Shown here: piece by piece, positions 30,828 to 40,091 of the stretch
How positions within the stretch are numbered: position 1 is the stretch's first letter
Layout: each line of letters starts with the position of its first letter
DNA from: Closterium sp. NIES-65
Lineage: Eukaryota; Streptophyta; Zygnematophyceae; Desmidiales; Closteriaceae
Reading direction: 5' to 3'
DNA: 64,000 nucleotides
NCBI GenBank assembly: GCA_948144175.1
Contig: CANXME010002087.1
Location: 2,353,501 to 2,417,500, forward strand
The notes under the pieces: model-generated
Databases searched by the model: none
Told to the model about the DNA's origin: nothing
What the model saw: the letters and a program-made list of their open reading frames with translations, nothing else
Made by a program: the position numbers and the translations under genes

Positions 30828-32220
30828 CTATAGCAGGCTCTGGTACTCAGCATCCCTGGAAACCAGCCACTTCTCCCTATCTGGTCCAGCTAATGCCTCC
30901 TCCATGCTAGCTGGTTCCTCTGGTGCAGGGGCAAGAAAACAGTAGGCAGGTTCATCCTCCTCATCGAGATCATAGCCATGCGGTAGAATCAGTAATGCCT
31001 CCTCGGTCCCAAGCTGCTGCTCCGCTACATCAGCTCCTGCTGTTAGCTTCTTAGTGGCCATACGGGTACGTCCTAGCCTGGAGACGGGTGTTTCCCATCC
31101 CCTCATAACAACACCCTTCGGCTTCTTAGTTTTTCCCTGCTGCTGCTCTCCTCCCTCGGATCCAGCAGCTCCACTGGTGCTACCGCTAGTCTCCACACCA
31201 TCACCTTCGCGAGCAGATGCCTCCTGCACCTTCTCTCCATCACCACCCTCTGCAGCTACCTCCTCTCCCTTCTCCCACACACTAGGAGTCAAGTCCCTCA
31301 GCATGTCCACCGGCGGCTTCCTCCCAAGCCACCTCTCCAACGGCACCCACGAGTCATCCCCAACCTTGGTGAGTACCCTGTTCCTAGCAACGGTAGCGTG
31401 CCGAACAGCATGGGGCCACATGGAGTTGCCCAGCCCAGATTCTATGAGCAGCGCCCTAGTTGTCTCCAGAATTGTCCGGTTCGCCCGTTCTGCTACACCG
31501 TTAGACTTGCCACCAGCACCCGACTTGCCCCCACGTCCAGATTTCACACCGCGACCCCACCCGGTACCTCCTTCTTTGCACCGCGTCCAGCACCACCAAA
31601 GCCACGTCCTCTGCCACGTCGGCTCCCTTGCATCCCGTAGCCGCTGCTGCCGTCGTCTCCACCCCTCAGTTGACGGCGACGGAAGTCTTCCTCTAGAATC
31701 TTTGTCCGCACCCATTTGAGTGTCCACGAGCTCTGGTTCTGCAGCAGGCTCAATCCGCTCGTGAATTGAAGCCACGATTCCGGCAGCAGCGAGAGCATCT
31801 TCAGGCACTTGGTCTGCTCCGGGTAGGTGATTCCCGCGGTCGCCAACTTCGCGTAGAGGTCGCGCAATTTGTCCAGCACAGGTTGCACCGGCTCTCTCTC
31901 GCTCAGGCGCAACGAGAACAGCTCTCTCTGCAGCATCAATGTTGCAACAACGGAGGTCGGGGCGTGCAGCTCCTTCAACACGGTCCACGCCTTCGGACCG
32001 CACTCAACCTCCGGCAGCAGGTGCATGACGTGGTGACGCTGGTTCAGCTCCAAACTCTGCGACATCAAGTAGTAGCCAGCCGAGGCGCGCTCGTCCCAAT
32101 CTTCCTGAAGGGCGGGGTCACTTGGTCTAGGCTCCTCCCCAATCATTAGTTTCAGCAAACCGATCTGACGGAAATAAAGTTGCATTTTCCAGGCCCAATC
32201 ATCATAGCCCTTACCATTGA
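30828..32220 (-). pseudogene. B3 gag fused to integrase remnants by deletions
   Basis: Gag (QLYFRQIGLLKLMIGEEPRP to GRGAKKE) lacks its N-terminus. A deletion between two TCCTT words shifts frame after GAKKE. GGKSGAGGK of gag is then joined directly to SNGVAERANR of integrase, removing the zinc knuckle, protease and integrase Asp residues. A further deletion joins PPVDMLR to DLTPSVWEK. The remaining linker reads GGDGEKVQEASAREGDG and EEALLILPHGYD. No functional product is expected. Confidence 0.85.
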
Positions 32221-32249
32221 GAATTCACGTATCTGCTCATAGTTTAACG

Positions 32250-33341
32250 TAATGGGTGCAAATTCACATTGTATGACATCCTGCCGTCTGTTTGTACGAG
32301 TATCCAGTGCGAATGCAATTGCGTATGAATGGAACGTTCCTATGTTTGAATGCTTCCGCAATTTTTGTTTGAAGCATTTACAGGTACTCGTGCATTATGC
32401 GCTTCGGCACAACATTGTACGCGCTATGAACAGTACAAGCAGATAGGACGAGCTCGCAAAGGAACCCAAGATGGAAGCTTTGCGGTTCGGTTTACTTGAT
32501 TACGCAGATTCAGTTCTGTCCAACTCGGGATTGTACTGTTTTGTTTGGTTGACTATAGTGTAGCAGGGCAGGCACTATAGAGATACAATTTAGGTGAAGG
32601 TTGGATGTTGTTTGTCTGTATCTGCATGCTACAGGGCCAGGGGAAACCAGCGGAACCAGCATTTGGCTGGTTGGGCAAAGACAAAACAGGTTCTGTTTTT
32701 AGGACCTGAACCTGGTTGTTGTTTTCCCAGGTTGGAAAAACAGAACGAGAGGTTGTTTACCAACCTACCACCTGCTGTTTTGTCCAGCCAGGTTGGTTCT
32801 GTTGCTTGGAATTATTTGGGATCATCCCTGGTTGTTCCCAGGTTGATTCCCAAGGCCCTTACTAGCTAGAGCTATTTATTCCTTCTCTATTTGTTCCTGG
32901 ATATAGTGAAATTGATTCAAGCGAATTCCTTCCTTGCTGGAATTTCCTTTCTACGCGGTGCGACGGCGGAATGCTACCCGAGTCAACGCTAGTATGCTAG
33001 CACTCCAACGCTAGGCTAACGCTGTCCGAGCCATAACTTCGTAATGGCAGAACTTTTCGCGAGGCAACTTGGCTTATTTTAAAGCTCTTGGAGTGAGCCT
33101 CGATATAGGAAATTCTCAGCTTAATCCGATCGACGGTCTGCACAATACGATGCGCGATGTTTAATGTACTCTTGCTGTTTTGACTAAGTTCCTCTTGATC
33201 CCTCTCTCTACAAACTCGGACCCGAGGATAGGGGCTGGTCTTGTACCAGGCACCCAAGGACCTTTGGAGGTGACCCCGAGGAGAGGTTTTAAGTTTGATA
33301 AAGTCTTAATAGCTTGAGTTTATTAGGCCCTTACACCAACA
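32250..33341 (+). repeat. B4: family-B LTR in plus orientation
   Basis: This is a full-length B LTR in the opposite orientation to B1-B3, from about AATGGGTGCAAATTCAC to CCCTTACACCAACA (33341). Its first bases are mutated. The flanks show no target duplication (TTAAC on the left, ACATC on the right). It may be a solo LTR with an edge deletion, or the remaining LTR of a rearranged copy. 32221-32249 is unassigned. Confidence 0.88.
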
Positions 33342-33447
33342 ACATCAGCTCCTGCAGTCAGCTTCTTAGTGGCCATACGTGTACGTCCTGGCCTGGAGAC
33401 GGGTGTTTCCCATACCCTCATAACAACACCCTTTGGCTTCTTAGTAT
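33342..33447 (-). pseudogene. Family-B internal scrap (integrase-RT linker)
   Basis: ACATCAGCTCCTGCAGTCAG through CCCTTTGGCTTCTTAGT matches B1 at about 7427-7535 on the same strand: the linker segment encoding KKPKGVVMRGWETPVSRPGR and TRMATKKLTAGAD. It is cut on both sides and carries no domain. Confidence 0.8.
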
Positions 33448-33503
33448 TTCTATAATCAACACACTGGGCTTCAACGACGAGTGGGGAGAAGCCGACAGCA
33501 TTG
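33448..33503. other. Short unassigned flank of A-III
   Basis: 56 bp between the B scrap and A-III, of no recognised family. The plus strand has an open frame NTLGFNDEWGEADSI. It is the left flank of A-III and should be contiguous with 55298 once A-III is removed. Confidence 0.5.
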
Positions 33504-33625
33504 TGAGAAAACAGAAATGAGAATGGCTGCACTAAAGAATGAAAGTGGTACAAGTATGCAACCATAGAAATGTGTACCCCATACAGGCTACCCAACTACA
33601 GCCTACACAACATTATAATTTGACA
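33504..33625 (-). repeat. A-III 3-prime LTR (122 bp)
   Basis: Plus strand TGAGAAAACAGAAATGAG...CATTATAATTTGACA, followed by CACCCCCATAGGC (polypurine tract on the minus strand). Partner of 55176-55297. Confidence 0.93.
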
Positions 33626-33813
33626 CACCCCCATAGGCAAAGTGGGGGAGAACAAGAGGTCACAAGACCAGTCAAGCAAAGCAAAGCAAAGCTCAGGGTG
33701 GATCACAAAGTCACCACACATTCTGAGCACAAGTTCAAGGCCAGAAGACCAGTTCACATGCAGGATCACATATATACATAAAAGCCTAAACAAGCAAGAG
33801 CAGGTATATATAT

Positions 33814-33946
33814 TGTGAAGGAGTGAACGAGAGAATGATATGACTATGAACGAAGTGAGTACAAATAGGAAACCCTAATTGGGTTATACCCCCTATGGGA
33901 TACCCCACTATAGCCTACAGAAACAAGTAAGCTATATGTTCTGACA
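33814..33946 (-). repeat. A-IV 3-prime LTR (133 bp)
   Basis: Plus strand TGTGAAGGAGTGAACG...CTATATGTTCTGACA. 132 of 133 positions match 41123-41255. Confidence 0.96.
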
Positions 33947-34158
33947 CACCCCCATAGGCAAAGTGGGGGAGAACAAGGGGTCACAAGACCAGTCAAGCAA
34001 AGCAAAGCAAAGCTCAGGGTGGATCACAAAGTCACCACGCATTCCGAGCACAAGTTCAAAGGCCACACGGCCAGTTCACATGCAAGATCATATATAGAGG
34101 TATACAAGAGTCAAGCAAGCAAGAGCAAGAGTATATATATGCGAAGGTACAAGCAAGG
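33947..34158 (-). other. A-IV polypurine tract and conserved 3-prime untranslated block
   Basis: CACCCCCATAGGC next to the LTR is the polypurine tract in minus sense. The remaining ~190 bp carry the family-wide words GACCAGTCAAGCAAAGC, CAGGGTGGATCACAAAGTC, GAGCACAAGTTCAAAGGCC and CCAGTTCACATGCA. No gene is present. Confidence 0.78.
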
Positions 34159-35772
34159 TCAAGAGGAGAGCAAGTGAGGCAAGACAGGCACAAGACCCAA
34201 CTGCGTGCAGCAACGCTGATGATCACAAGGCGCAAGTGCCTTGGTGAAGACATCAGCAGTGTTGGCCTCAGAGGCCACGTACGCAAGTCGCAGCTGTCCA
34301 CGCTGCTGTAGCTCACGAGCAAGAAAGTAGCGGAGAGCAATGTGCTTCGTTCTATGCTCCACTCGCTGCTCTCGACACAAGGCCAGCATGGCCTTGTTGT
34401 CTATGTACAGGACTGGAGGAGAACGAGGCTGCTCTCCAAGGTCGGTCAGCAGGTAGGTGAGCCAGCGTAACTCCTGTGCAGCCATAGCCCCAGCGTAGAT
34501 CTCAGCCTCACAACTGGAGCCGAGAACAGAAGACGAGCGGGTAGCCCGCCACGAGACAGAGCCGGAACCAAGGCTGAAGGTGTAACCCTGTGACGACCGC
34601 TGCGTAGCCTGGTCGTCAGCCCAAGAAGCGTCCGCGTGCCCAGTGAGGACCACTGGACTGCGCCCTCCAAGCACTAGCCCCATGCCCGACGTACTGCACA
34701 AGTAGCGCAACACCCTCTTCGCTGCAGCCATGTGCTCTGGTCGGTGTCTCCCAGGAGCAACAAAGCGTGCGAGAATGCTAAGAGGGTATGCGAGGTCAGG
34801 TCGTGTGCAGGTCATCAGGTACATGAGGCAGCCAACAAGCTCTGCAAACGGGCCACTCGACTCTACGGACTCATCCGAAGGCAGAGCTGAGAGCGAGTGG
34901 CGAGTAGGCAGAGGAGTGGCCTGAGGCGAGGAGTATGTGAAGCCGAAGCGCTGAAGGACCTGCTGCACCATGTGTGACTGAGTCAGGGTAATGGTGCGGC
35001 GTGCTCTGTCCCGGGTGATCTGCAAGCCAAGGTAGCTGCGCAGTTCACCCAGGTCAGTGCACGTGTGTCTCTTCTGCAGCTCGGACTTCACGTAGGCGAG
35101 TCCAGCAGTGTCAGCTGTGGCAAAGACCAAGTCGTCGACGTACACGAGGATGTAGAACGGCGGCAGAGAGGTGTCGGTGCGCAGAAACAGCGACGGGTCG
35201 GCAGTAGAAGGAGCAAACCCAAGTGCCGCGAGCGTAGTCCTCAGTGTGTCGTGCCACTCACGTGGCGCCTGGCGGAGACCGTAGACTGGACGCCGGAGAC
35301 TCCAGTGGGTACCAGGAGGGAAAGACCCAGTGAAGCCAGGTGGGCGACGCAGCCAGATCTCCTCGTGCAGGCTGCCCTGCAAGAAAGCAGTGCTGAAGTC
35401 GAGAGAGTGCAGCTCGTAGTCACGGTGAGCAGCAACGTGCAGCAGAACCCGAAGAGTGGTCATCTTCGGGGTGGGGGAGAAGGTCTGAAAGTAGTCAACC
35501 CCCTGCCGCTGACTGAAGCCACGAGCCACGTAAAGCGCCTTGAAGACAGGAGGAGAACCCGGCGGCCGCTTCACCCTGAAAATCCACATGCCACTGACGA
35601 TGTTCGCCCCAGGAGGGGGAACAGCGTCAACGTAGGTGCCTGTGGACTTCCAGGAAGCCATCTCTGCATCCATAGCTGCCTGCCACTGAGAGGAGTAGGG
35701 ACCCTCTATCGCCTCCGCGTAAGAGCGCGGAGTCGGGATGTCTGGTGCATCCGGGTCTCCCTCAGGGGCTAG
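34159..35772 (-). CDS. A-IV reverse transcriptase-RNase H (open frame)
   Basis: One open frame covers the whole domain pair and ends at VLPHLLSS-stop. RT blocks: AMDAEMASWKSTGTYVDAV, MWIFRVKRPPGSPPVFKALY, FSPTPKMTTLRVLL, LDFSTAFLQGSLHEE (first Asp), VYGLRQAPREWHDTLR, ILVYVDDLVFATADTA (YVDD). RNase H: LTGHADASWADDQ, SSCEAEIYAGAMAA, VLYIDNKAMLAL, YVASEANTADVFTKAL. All expected catalytic Asp/Glu positions are present. The N-terminal boundary is set by the frameshift near 35770, beyond which the linker is in another frame. The product would copy element RNA into DNA inside gag particles. Confidence 0.92.
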   Translation of the reverse strand, partial: LAPEGDPDAPDIPTPRSYAEAIEGPYSSQWQAAMDAEMASWKSTGTYVDAVPPPGANIVSGMWIFRVKRPPGSPPVFKALYVARGFSQRQGVDYFQTFSPTPKMTTLRVLLHVAAHRDYELHSLDFSTAFLQGSLHEEIWLRRPPGFTGSFPPGTHWSLRRPVYGLRQAPREWHDTLRTTLAALGFAPSTADPSLFLRTDTSLPPFYILVYVDDLVFATADTAGLAYVKSELQKRHTCTDLGELRSYLGLQITRDRARRTITLTQSHMVQQVLQRFGFTYSSPQATPLPTRHSLSALPSDESVESSGPFAELVGCLMYLMTCTRPDLAYPLSILARFVAPGRHRPEHMAAAKRVLRYLCSTSGMGLVLGGRSPVVLTGHADASWADDQATQRSSQGYTFSLGSGSVSWRATRSSSVLGSSCEAEIYAGAMAAQELRWLTYLLTDLGEQPRSPPVLYIDNKAMLALCREQRVEHRTKHIALRYFLARELQQRGQLRLAYVASEANTADVFTKALAPCDHQRCCTQLGLVPVLPHLLSS

Positions 35773-37045
35773 CAGTACAGACGAGACGAGGTGAAGCGGC
35801 GGCCAGACACTGGAACTCCTCCTGCCTGTCCTCAAGGACGTCCGTGCTAAGGGCACACTCACCCCCGACGGACGGAGGACAGGCGGACTCAGACTCAGTG
35901 ACAAGACGAGCAGCGTAGTCTAGACGACAGCGCGCAGCAAAGTCGACAAGCTCAGTGACAAGGGCAGACGCAGCAGACGACTCGAAGGAAGGGTCAGTGA
36001 CGACAGTAGCAAGGAGACGCGTGACAGTAGGACTGGCAGCACGAAGAGAGTCCGACTCCGGGTCGGCAAGAGTAGGAAGAGAGGAAGCAGGAGGAGAAGG
36101 CAAAGGGGCACGCAGAGGAGCAGTGGACGGACGCAGAGACATCCGGTGCGTGCCAGGGACAGGAGGAGGACGCTGACGCGACCCGCGACCACTAGCGCGC
36201 TCAGTACGAACAGGCGACACAGGACGAGACGCAGGCTCACGACGCTCAGTAAGACCTCCAGTCGGACCAGCGTAGGGAGAAGGAGCAGGCAAAGGGGAGG
36301 CAGGCTGTAGCTGTGGCTGCGACCGGACAGGCTGCGGACCCTCTAAGGGAGGAGGAGGAGGTGTAAGACCAAGAACCTGCTGAAGGAGCGGAACGAAGTA
36401 CGGTCGGGGCCGCGCGGCGACGCTAGAAACAGCAGGAACAGCACCAGCAGCCCCGGCAGGAGCACCCACTCCAGCAGCACCTCCAGCAGCAACACCAGAA
36501 GCTCCAGAACCTCCAGCAGCAGCACCAGGAGCACTGTCAGTCGGACCGCCAACGGCAGGCTCAGCGCCAACACCCTCAGCAGTACCAGCTCTAGGAGAAC
36601 TCTCAGACCCAGCAGCTCCAGCACCCACAGTACGAGCACCGGCGGGACGCGCGGCAGCAGTACCCTCTGCAGCCGAAGAGCCACCAGCACCAGCAGCACG
36701 CCTCCAGCGCCTGGCAAACCACTCACGCAGCTCCTGTGGGGAGAGTGGCTCCCGGCGAGACGAAGCACCCCCAGGCCCAGCACCTCCAGGCTCAGCACCC
36801 CCAGGCTCAGCACCCCTAGACACAGCACCCCCAGGCGCAGCACCTCCAGGCACAGCACCCCCAGACTCGGCACCTCCAGGCTCAGCACCCCCAGGCACAG
36901 CACCCCCTAGGCTCAGCACCCCTAGGCACAGCACCCCCAGACTCGGCACCTCCAGGCTCAGCACCCTCAGGCACAGCACCCCCAGGCTCAGCACCCCCAG
37001 ACTCCGCACCCCCAGGCTCAGCTCCCGCAGCAGCACCAGAGTCAC
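35762..37045 (-). pseudogene. A-IV integrase-RT linker, frame-shifted at both ends
   Basis: Open on the minus strand from 37045 to 35762. It contains GAEPG/GAVPG pentapeptide repeats, PGGASSRREPLSPQELREWF, an Ala/Gly-rich stretch, ARPRPYFVPLLQQVLGL, a Pro/Gln-rich stretch, RMSLRPSTAPLRAPLPSP, and the RT approach LADPESDSLRAASPTVTRLL and SVGGECALSTDVLEDRQEEF. It overlaps the integrase frame near 36900 (an irregular CCCCCC run, CACCCCCTAGG) and the RT frame near 35770. Restoring continuity would need one base change at each place. No domain is known for this linker. Confidence 0.82.
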
Positions 37046-38084
37046 CAGTGACCTCGACAGGCTCGACCGCGTCTACCTGGGACACACCTGAAGGGGCAGG
37101 ACCCTGAGGGGGGAGGGGGACTACCGGGGGGGGACCTGGTACCAAGAAGAGCGGGGGTGGGGGGAGGGACGGAGTGCGGTAGGGGAAGAGGCGGTAGTAG
37201 GGTACCGACTCGTCGAACGTGACGTCCTGGTAGGACAGAACACGTCGAGAGGTGGGGTGGTAAAACTGCCACCCAGGAGCGTCGGGGGGGAACCCGAGGA
37301 AGACGCAGGGAGAAGCACGAGGGGACAGCTTGTCCGCAGACAGGTCGCGAACAAACGCCCGAGATCCCCAGACCCGGAACGCCGACGCATCGCCAACCTT
37401 CCCGGTCCACAGCAGGGCTGGGGAGGTCTCCGGTCGAGAGACCCTGGGGTGGAGGTTGATCTGGTGCGCAGCGTACCTGACCGCAAACGGCCACAGAAAA
37501 TGGGGAGCAGCCGCAGGCATCATGGACGTACGAGCGACGTCCATGACCATGCCAATGCGGCGCTCAGCAATCCCATTCTGCTGTGGTGAGTCCGGAAGCG
37601 TGAAGGTCTGACGGATGCCTCGCGCACTACAGTAGGCACTCAGGAGGCCAGAGGAGAACTCTCCACCTCTGTCCGAGTGCAGACGCAAAACAAGGAAGTC
37701 AGAGCCAAAGCTCCTCCGAAGCTGGAGACGAGCTGCGCGGATCCAGTCGATCAACACCTCAGTGACCTCACCCTTGCTGCGCAAGGGGAAGACTGTGGTG
37801 TAACGTGAGTAGTCGTCAACCACCAGCAGGAAGTAGCGCTCCTGACCCTGTCCACGGACGCGGGCTGGGCCCCACACGTCCATGTGAAGCGTCTGCAACG
37901 GGGCCTCTGTCGGAGGAAACTGGGAGGAGTGAGGGGCAGCACGCTGGCGCCCCTCGACACAGGGGACACAGGTAGGGCCAGGGCCCGGAGGAAGGGGAGG
38001 GAGAGACCGGGGAAGACCAGACACAAGGACTCGCGAGGCCATGCCTCTGAGCCGAAGCAGAGAGGGGTGGCCAAGTCGGTGGTG
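36882..38084 (-). CDS. A-IV integrase
   Basis: The frame is continuous from the TAG at about 38085 to 36882. It includes the zinc module HHRLGHPSLLRL...CVPCVEGRQRAAPH, the core TLHMDVWGPARV (Asp), YFLLVVDDYSRYTTVFPLR, LRLHSDRGGEFSSGLL (Asp), DSPQQNGIAERRIG (Glu), and the C-terminal region FRVWGSRAFVRDLSADKL, FLGFPPDAPGWQFYHP and VPYYRLFPYRTPSLP. All three catalytic acids are intact. It would insert element DNA with 5-bp duplications. It belongs to the same polyprotein as gag-protease, separated only by one stop that replaces a Trp (LLW-HHRL in A-III). Confidence 0.9.
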   Translation of the reverse strand, partial: HHRLGHPSLLRLRGMASRVLVSGLPRSLPPLPPGPGPTCVPCVEGRQRAAPHSSQFPPTEAPLQTLHMDVWGPARVRGQGQERYFLLVVDDYSRYTTVFPLRSKGEVTEVLIDWIRAARLQLRRSFGSDFLVLRLHSDRGGEFSSGLLSAYCSARGIRQTFTLPDSPQQNGIAERRIGMVMDVARTSMMPAAAPHFLWPFAVRYAAHQINLHPRVSRPETSPALLWTGKVGDASAFRVWGSRAFVRDLSADKLSPRASPCVFLGFPPDAPGWQFYHPTSRRVLSYQDVTFDESVPYYRLFPYRTPSLPPPPLFLVPGPPPVVPLPPQGPAPSGVSQVDAVEPVEVTGDSGAAAGAEPGGAESGGAEPGGAVPEGAEPGGAESGGAVPRGAEPRGCCAWGC

Positions 38085-40091
38085 CTAGAGGAGGGTCTCG
38101 TGAGACAGACGACGACACGAGCAGGGGGCAGACTCAGGACCAGACCTGGACGCTGCAGTAAACACCTGACCAGACGAAAGGACCCTACCAGACTCAGCAC
38201 CTGGAGGAGAAGCAGTGGTCAGTGTGTACAGGCTCGACCCTGGCCGACGTGTAAACGTAGCCAGGTGGCGACCTGTATCCGCCTCCGTGCAGTGGGTCAC
38301 CCGCTGACGAGCAGGGGTGAACTGGTGAACACCCGCATCCTGGAGGTCAGCACCACTCACCAAGTTCGTCGAGAACGAGGGGAGGTAGAGACCAGTCAGG
38401 GTGCCAGAGGGGGCCGCCGGACACGGGAGAACAGTGGAGAAGCGAGACAGGACAGGCCCCTCAGAGGGGTCAGCCAGGGACACCGCAACCGGCCGACTCA
38501 GCGGCGTGAGAGTGGTGCGGTCCCTAAAGAAGGAGCGAGACGCTCCAGAGTCAAGGGTGAAGGTGTGAGAGGCCGAAGCCGACACAGTACCTGAGAGGGC
38601 AGACTCACCAGCACCTGAGAGCACAGACGCACTGGCACCTAGAGCAGCAGCGTCACCAGTACCTGACGCGGCAGTACCAATGCCCGGGTCGGGCGGGAAA
38701 CACCGGTAACAGTCATCCTCATCACTACCAGTCACAGCATACATAGCAGAGAGAATAGCATCAAAATCAAGATCATAAATAGCTACACCAGCCCTAGACA
38801 GCTCTCCCCAGCGGGGGATCTCAGCGGCCTCCGGAAACTGCTGACGCCAGGCGTCGGTCAGGCGGCCAAAGCAGCGGCGGGCTGTGTGGGCGCCTCCACA
38901 CCTCTCCCCTGCACGGTCACCGGTGCGAAGAACGTAGGGGCAGGGACCAAGCGCACCACCACGCTGACGCTGCAAGTACCACTCACGGAGCTGCTGAGGG
39001 CCGGGGACGGTGCGAGAGCGCTGCTGCTGCTGTGGCTGCTGCTGCGGCTGCTGCTGCTGCTGGCGCTGACCACCCCCAGAGCTGCTCCGCTGGGACGAGC
39101 CACTCCGACCCCCGCCTCCACCGCCAGGACCGTCGCTCCCACCGCTCCCACCGCCTCCTCCGCTACCACCTCCGCCGCCACCTCCGCCTCCACTGCCACC
39201 ACCAGTACTTCCACTCCCGCCACCACTCCCACCGCCACCCCCACTCCCCCCGCCACCCCCACCGCCTCCTCCACCGCCCCCTCTAGCTCCACCCGCTCCC
39301 TTGCCCCCTTTGCCCTTGCCAGAGCGGCGTCTGCCGCTGGGGGCAGACGCCGCGCCGACCGACTCAAAACCAGTGAGGTCGGCCGCAGCGGCAGAGGCGA
39401 CAGAGGGCAACAGGGGGGAAGGACCACACCCCTCAAAGATGGGGGTGCGAGGGTCACCTCGAGAGGCCCCTACAGCGACAATACTCTTCTCAGCCGCTAG
39501 CAGGGACTCCTCAAGGAGGTCGACAGTGAGAGTGGTGGGACAGACAGAGAGAAACTGGTCCCTAACGACACGGAGGGACTCAGGGAGACGGGTGACAAGA
39601 AAGTAGAGAGTGATGTACATGGGAGGAGGGTTGGCGGCGCGGAACTCAGCAGGAAGGGCAGCGCGGTAGCGAGTGTCACTAGCGCGGAGGTGGGTAATGA
39701 GGTCAGCGACAGTGGGAAAGGCAGCGAGGTCAGGGAAGAGAAAAGGGAGCATGAGGCGGCTCAGCGTAGCGGAGGAAGGGGAGGAGTAGCGTGCAACTAC
39801 AGCGTCGTACAAGGCCTGAGCGGTCTTGCACTGACTAAAGTGGGCACGCTCGGAGGAAGGGAGGTGGCGACGCACAGCAAGACGTGCAGCAGCATCGCGG
39901 GTCGCCCACTTGGAGCGAACGGCGGAATCAGCATCAGGAGGAGGGGCAGGGACAGCGCCAGAGACAAAGTCAAAGAGAAAGACCTCATCGACCGCATCAC
40001 ACAGTAAGTACAGCTGCAGGTCCTCAATCCAGACTGCAAAGTCAATGGCTCTACCCTCAGCATCAAAAGCTAGGACATTGGGGGTGGCCAT
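38085..40091 (-). CDS. A-IV gag-protease
   Basis: The start is ATG at 40091 (MATPNVLAFDAEGRAIDF), chosen by homology with A-V and A-III; an in-frame ATG seven codons upstream is also possible. Gag blocks: WIEDLQLYLLCDAVDEVF, HFSQCKTAQALYDAVVARYS, LFPDLAAFPTVADLITHLRA, YFLVTRLPESLRVVRDQFLS, SIVAVGASRGDPRTPIFEGC. The Gly-rich tract is 39115-39300, followed by a Gln-rich run, and a partial knuckle CGGAHTARRCFGRLTDAW lacking the first Cys pair. The protease motif is TFTLDSGASRSFFRDRT. The frame ends at a TAG after SHETLL. About 668 residues are intact. Confidence 0.92.
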   Translation of the reverse strand: MATPNVLAFDAEGRAIDFAVWIEDLQLYLLCDAVDEVFLFDFVSGAVPAPPPDADSAVRSKWATRDAAARLAVRRHLPSSERAHFSQCKTAQALYDAVVARYSSPSSATLSRLMLPFLFPDLAAFPTVADLITHLRASDTRYRAALPAEFRAANPPPMYITLYFLVTRLPESLRVVRDQFLSVCPTTLTVDLLEESLLAAEKSIVAVGASRGDPRTPIFEGCGPSPLLPSVASAAAADLTGFESVGAASAPSGRRRSGKGKGGKGAGGARGGGGGGGGGGGGSGGGGGSGGGSGSTGGGSGGGGGGGGGSGGGGGSGGSDGPGGGGGGRSGSSQRSSSGGGQRQQQQQPQQQPQQQQRSRTVPGPQQLREWYLQRQRGGALGPCPYVLRTGDRAGERCGGAHTARRCFGRLTDAWRQQFPEAAEIPRWGELSRAGVAIYDLDFDAILSAMYAVTGSDEDDCYRCFPPDPGIGTAASGTGDAAALGASASVLSGAGESALSGTVSASASHTFTLDSGASRSFFRDRTTLTPLSRPVAVSLADPSEGPVLSRFSTVLPCPAAPSGTLTGLYLPSFSTNLVSGADLQDAGVHQFTPARQRVTHCTEADTGRHLATFTRRPGSSLYTLTTASPPGAESGRVLSSGQVFTAASRSGPESAPCSCRRLSHETLL

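Larger units (their letters stand above)
28178..32220 (-). mobile_element. B3: family-B copia element with internal deletions and lost 5-prime end
   Basis: It has a complete 3-prime LTR (28178-29270), polypurine tract, RNase H, RT, integrase C-terminal remnants and gag. It ends at 32220 inside gag (ACCATTGA), so the gag start, primer site and 5-prime LTR are missing. Three internal deletions relative to B1 remove the zinc knuckle, protease and most of integrase. An inverted B LTR follows 30 bp later. Confidence 0.9.

Noticed and set aside
30828-32003. 391-residue open frame across B3 as a novel fusion protein
   Set aside because: Its N-terminal half reads gag in the wrong frame; only the part after the third deletion joint is real element protein, so the long frame is accidental.
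32245-33346. B4 as a clean solo-LTR insertion
   Set aside because: The flanking pentamers do not match and the outer LTR bases are altered, so the event cannot be told from a rearranged element end.
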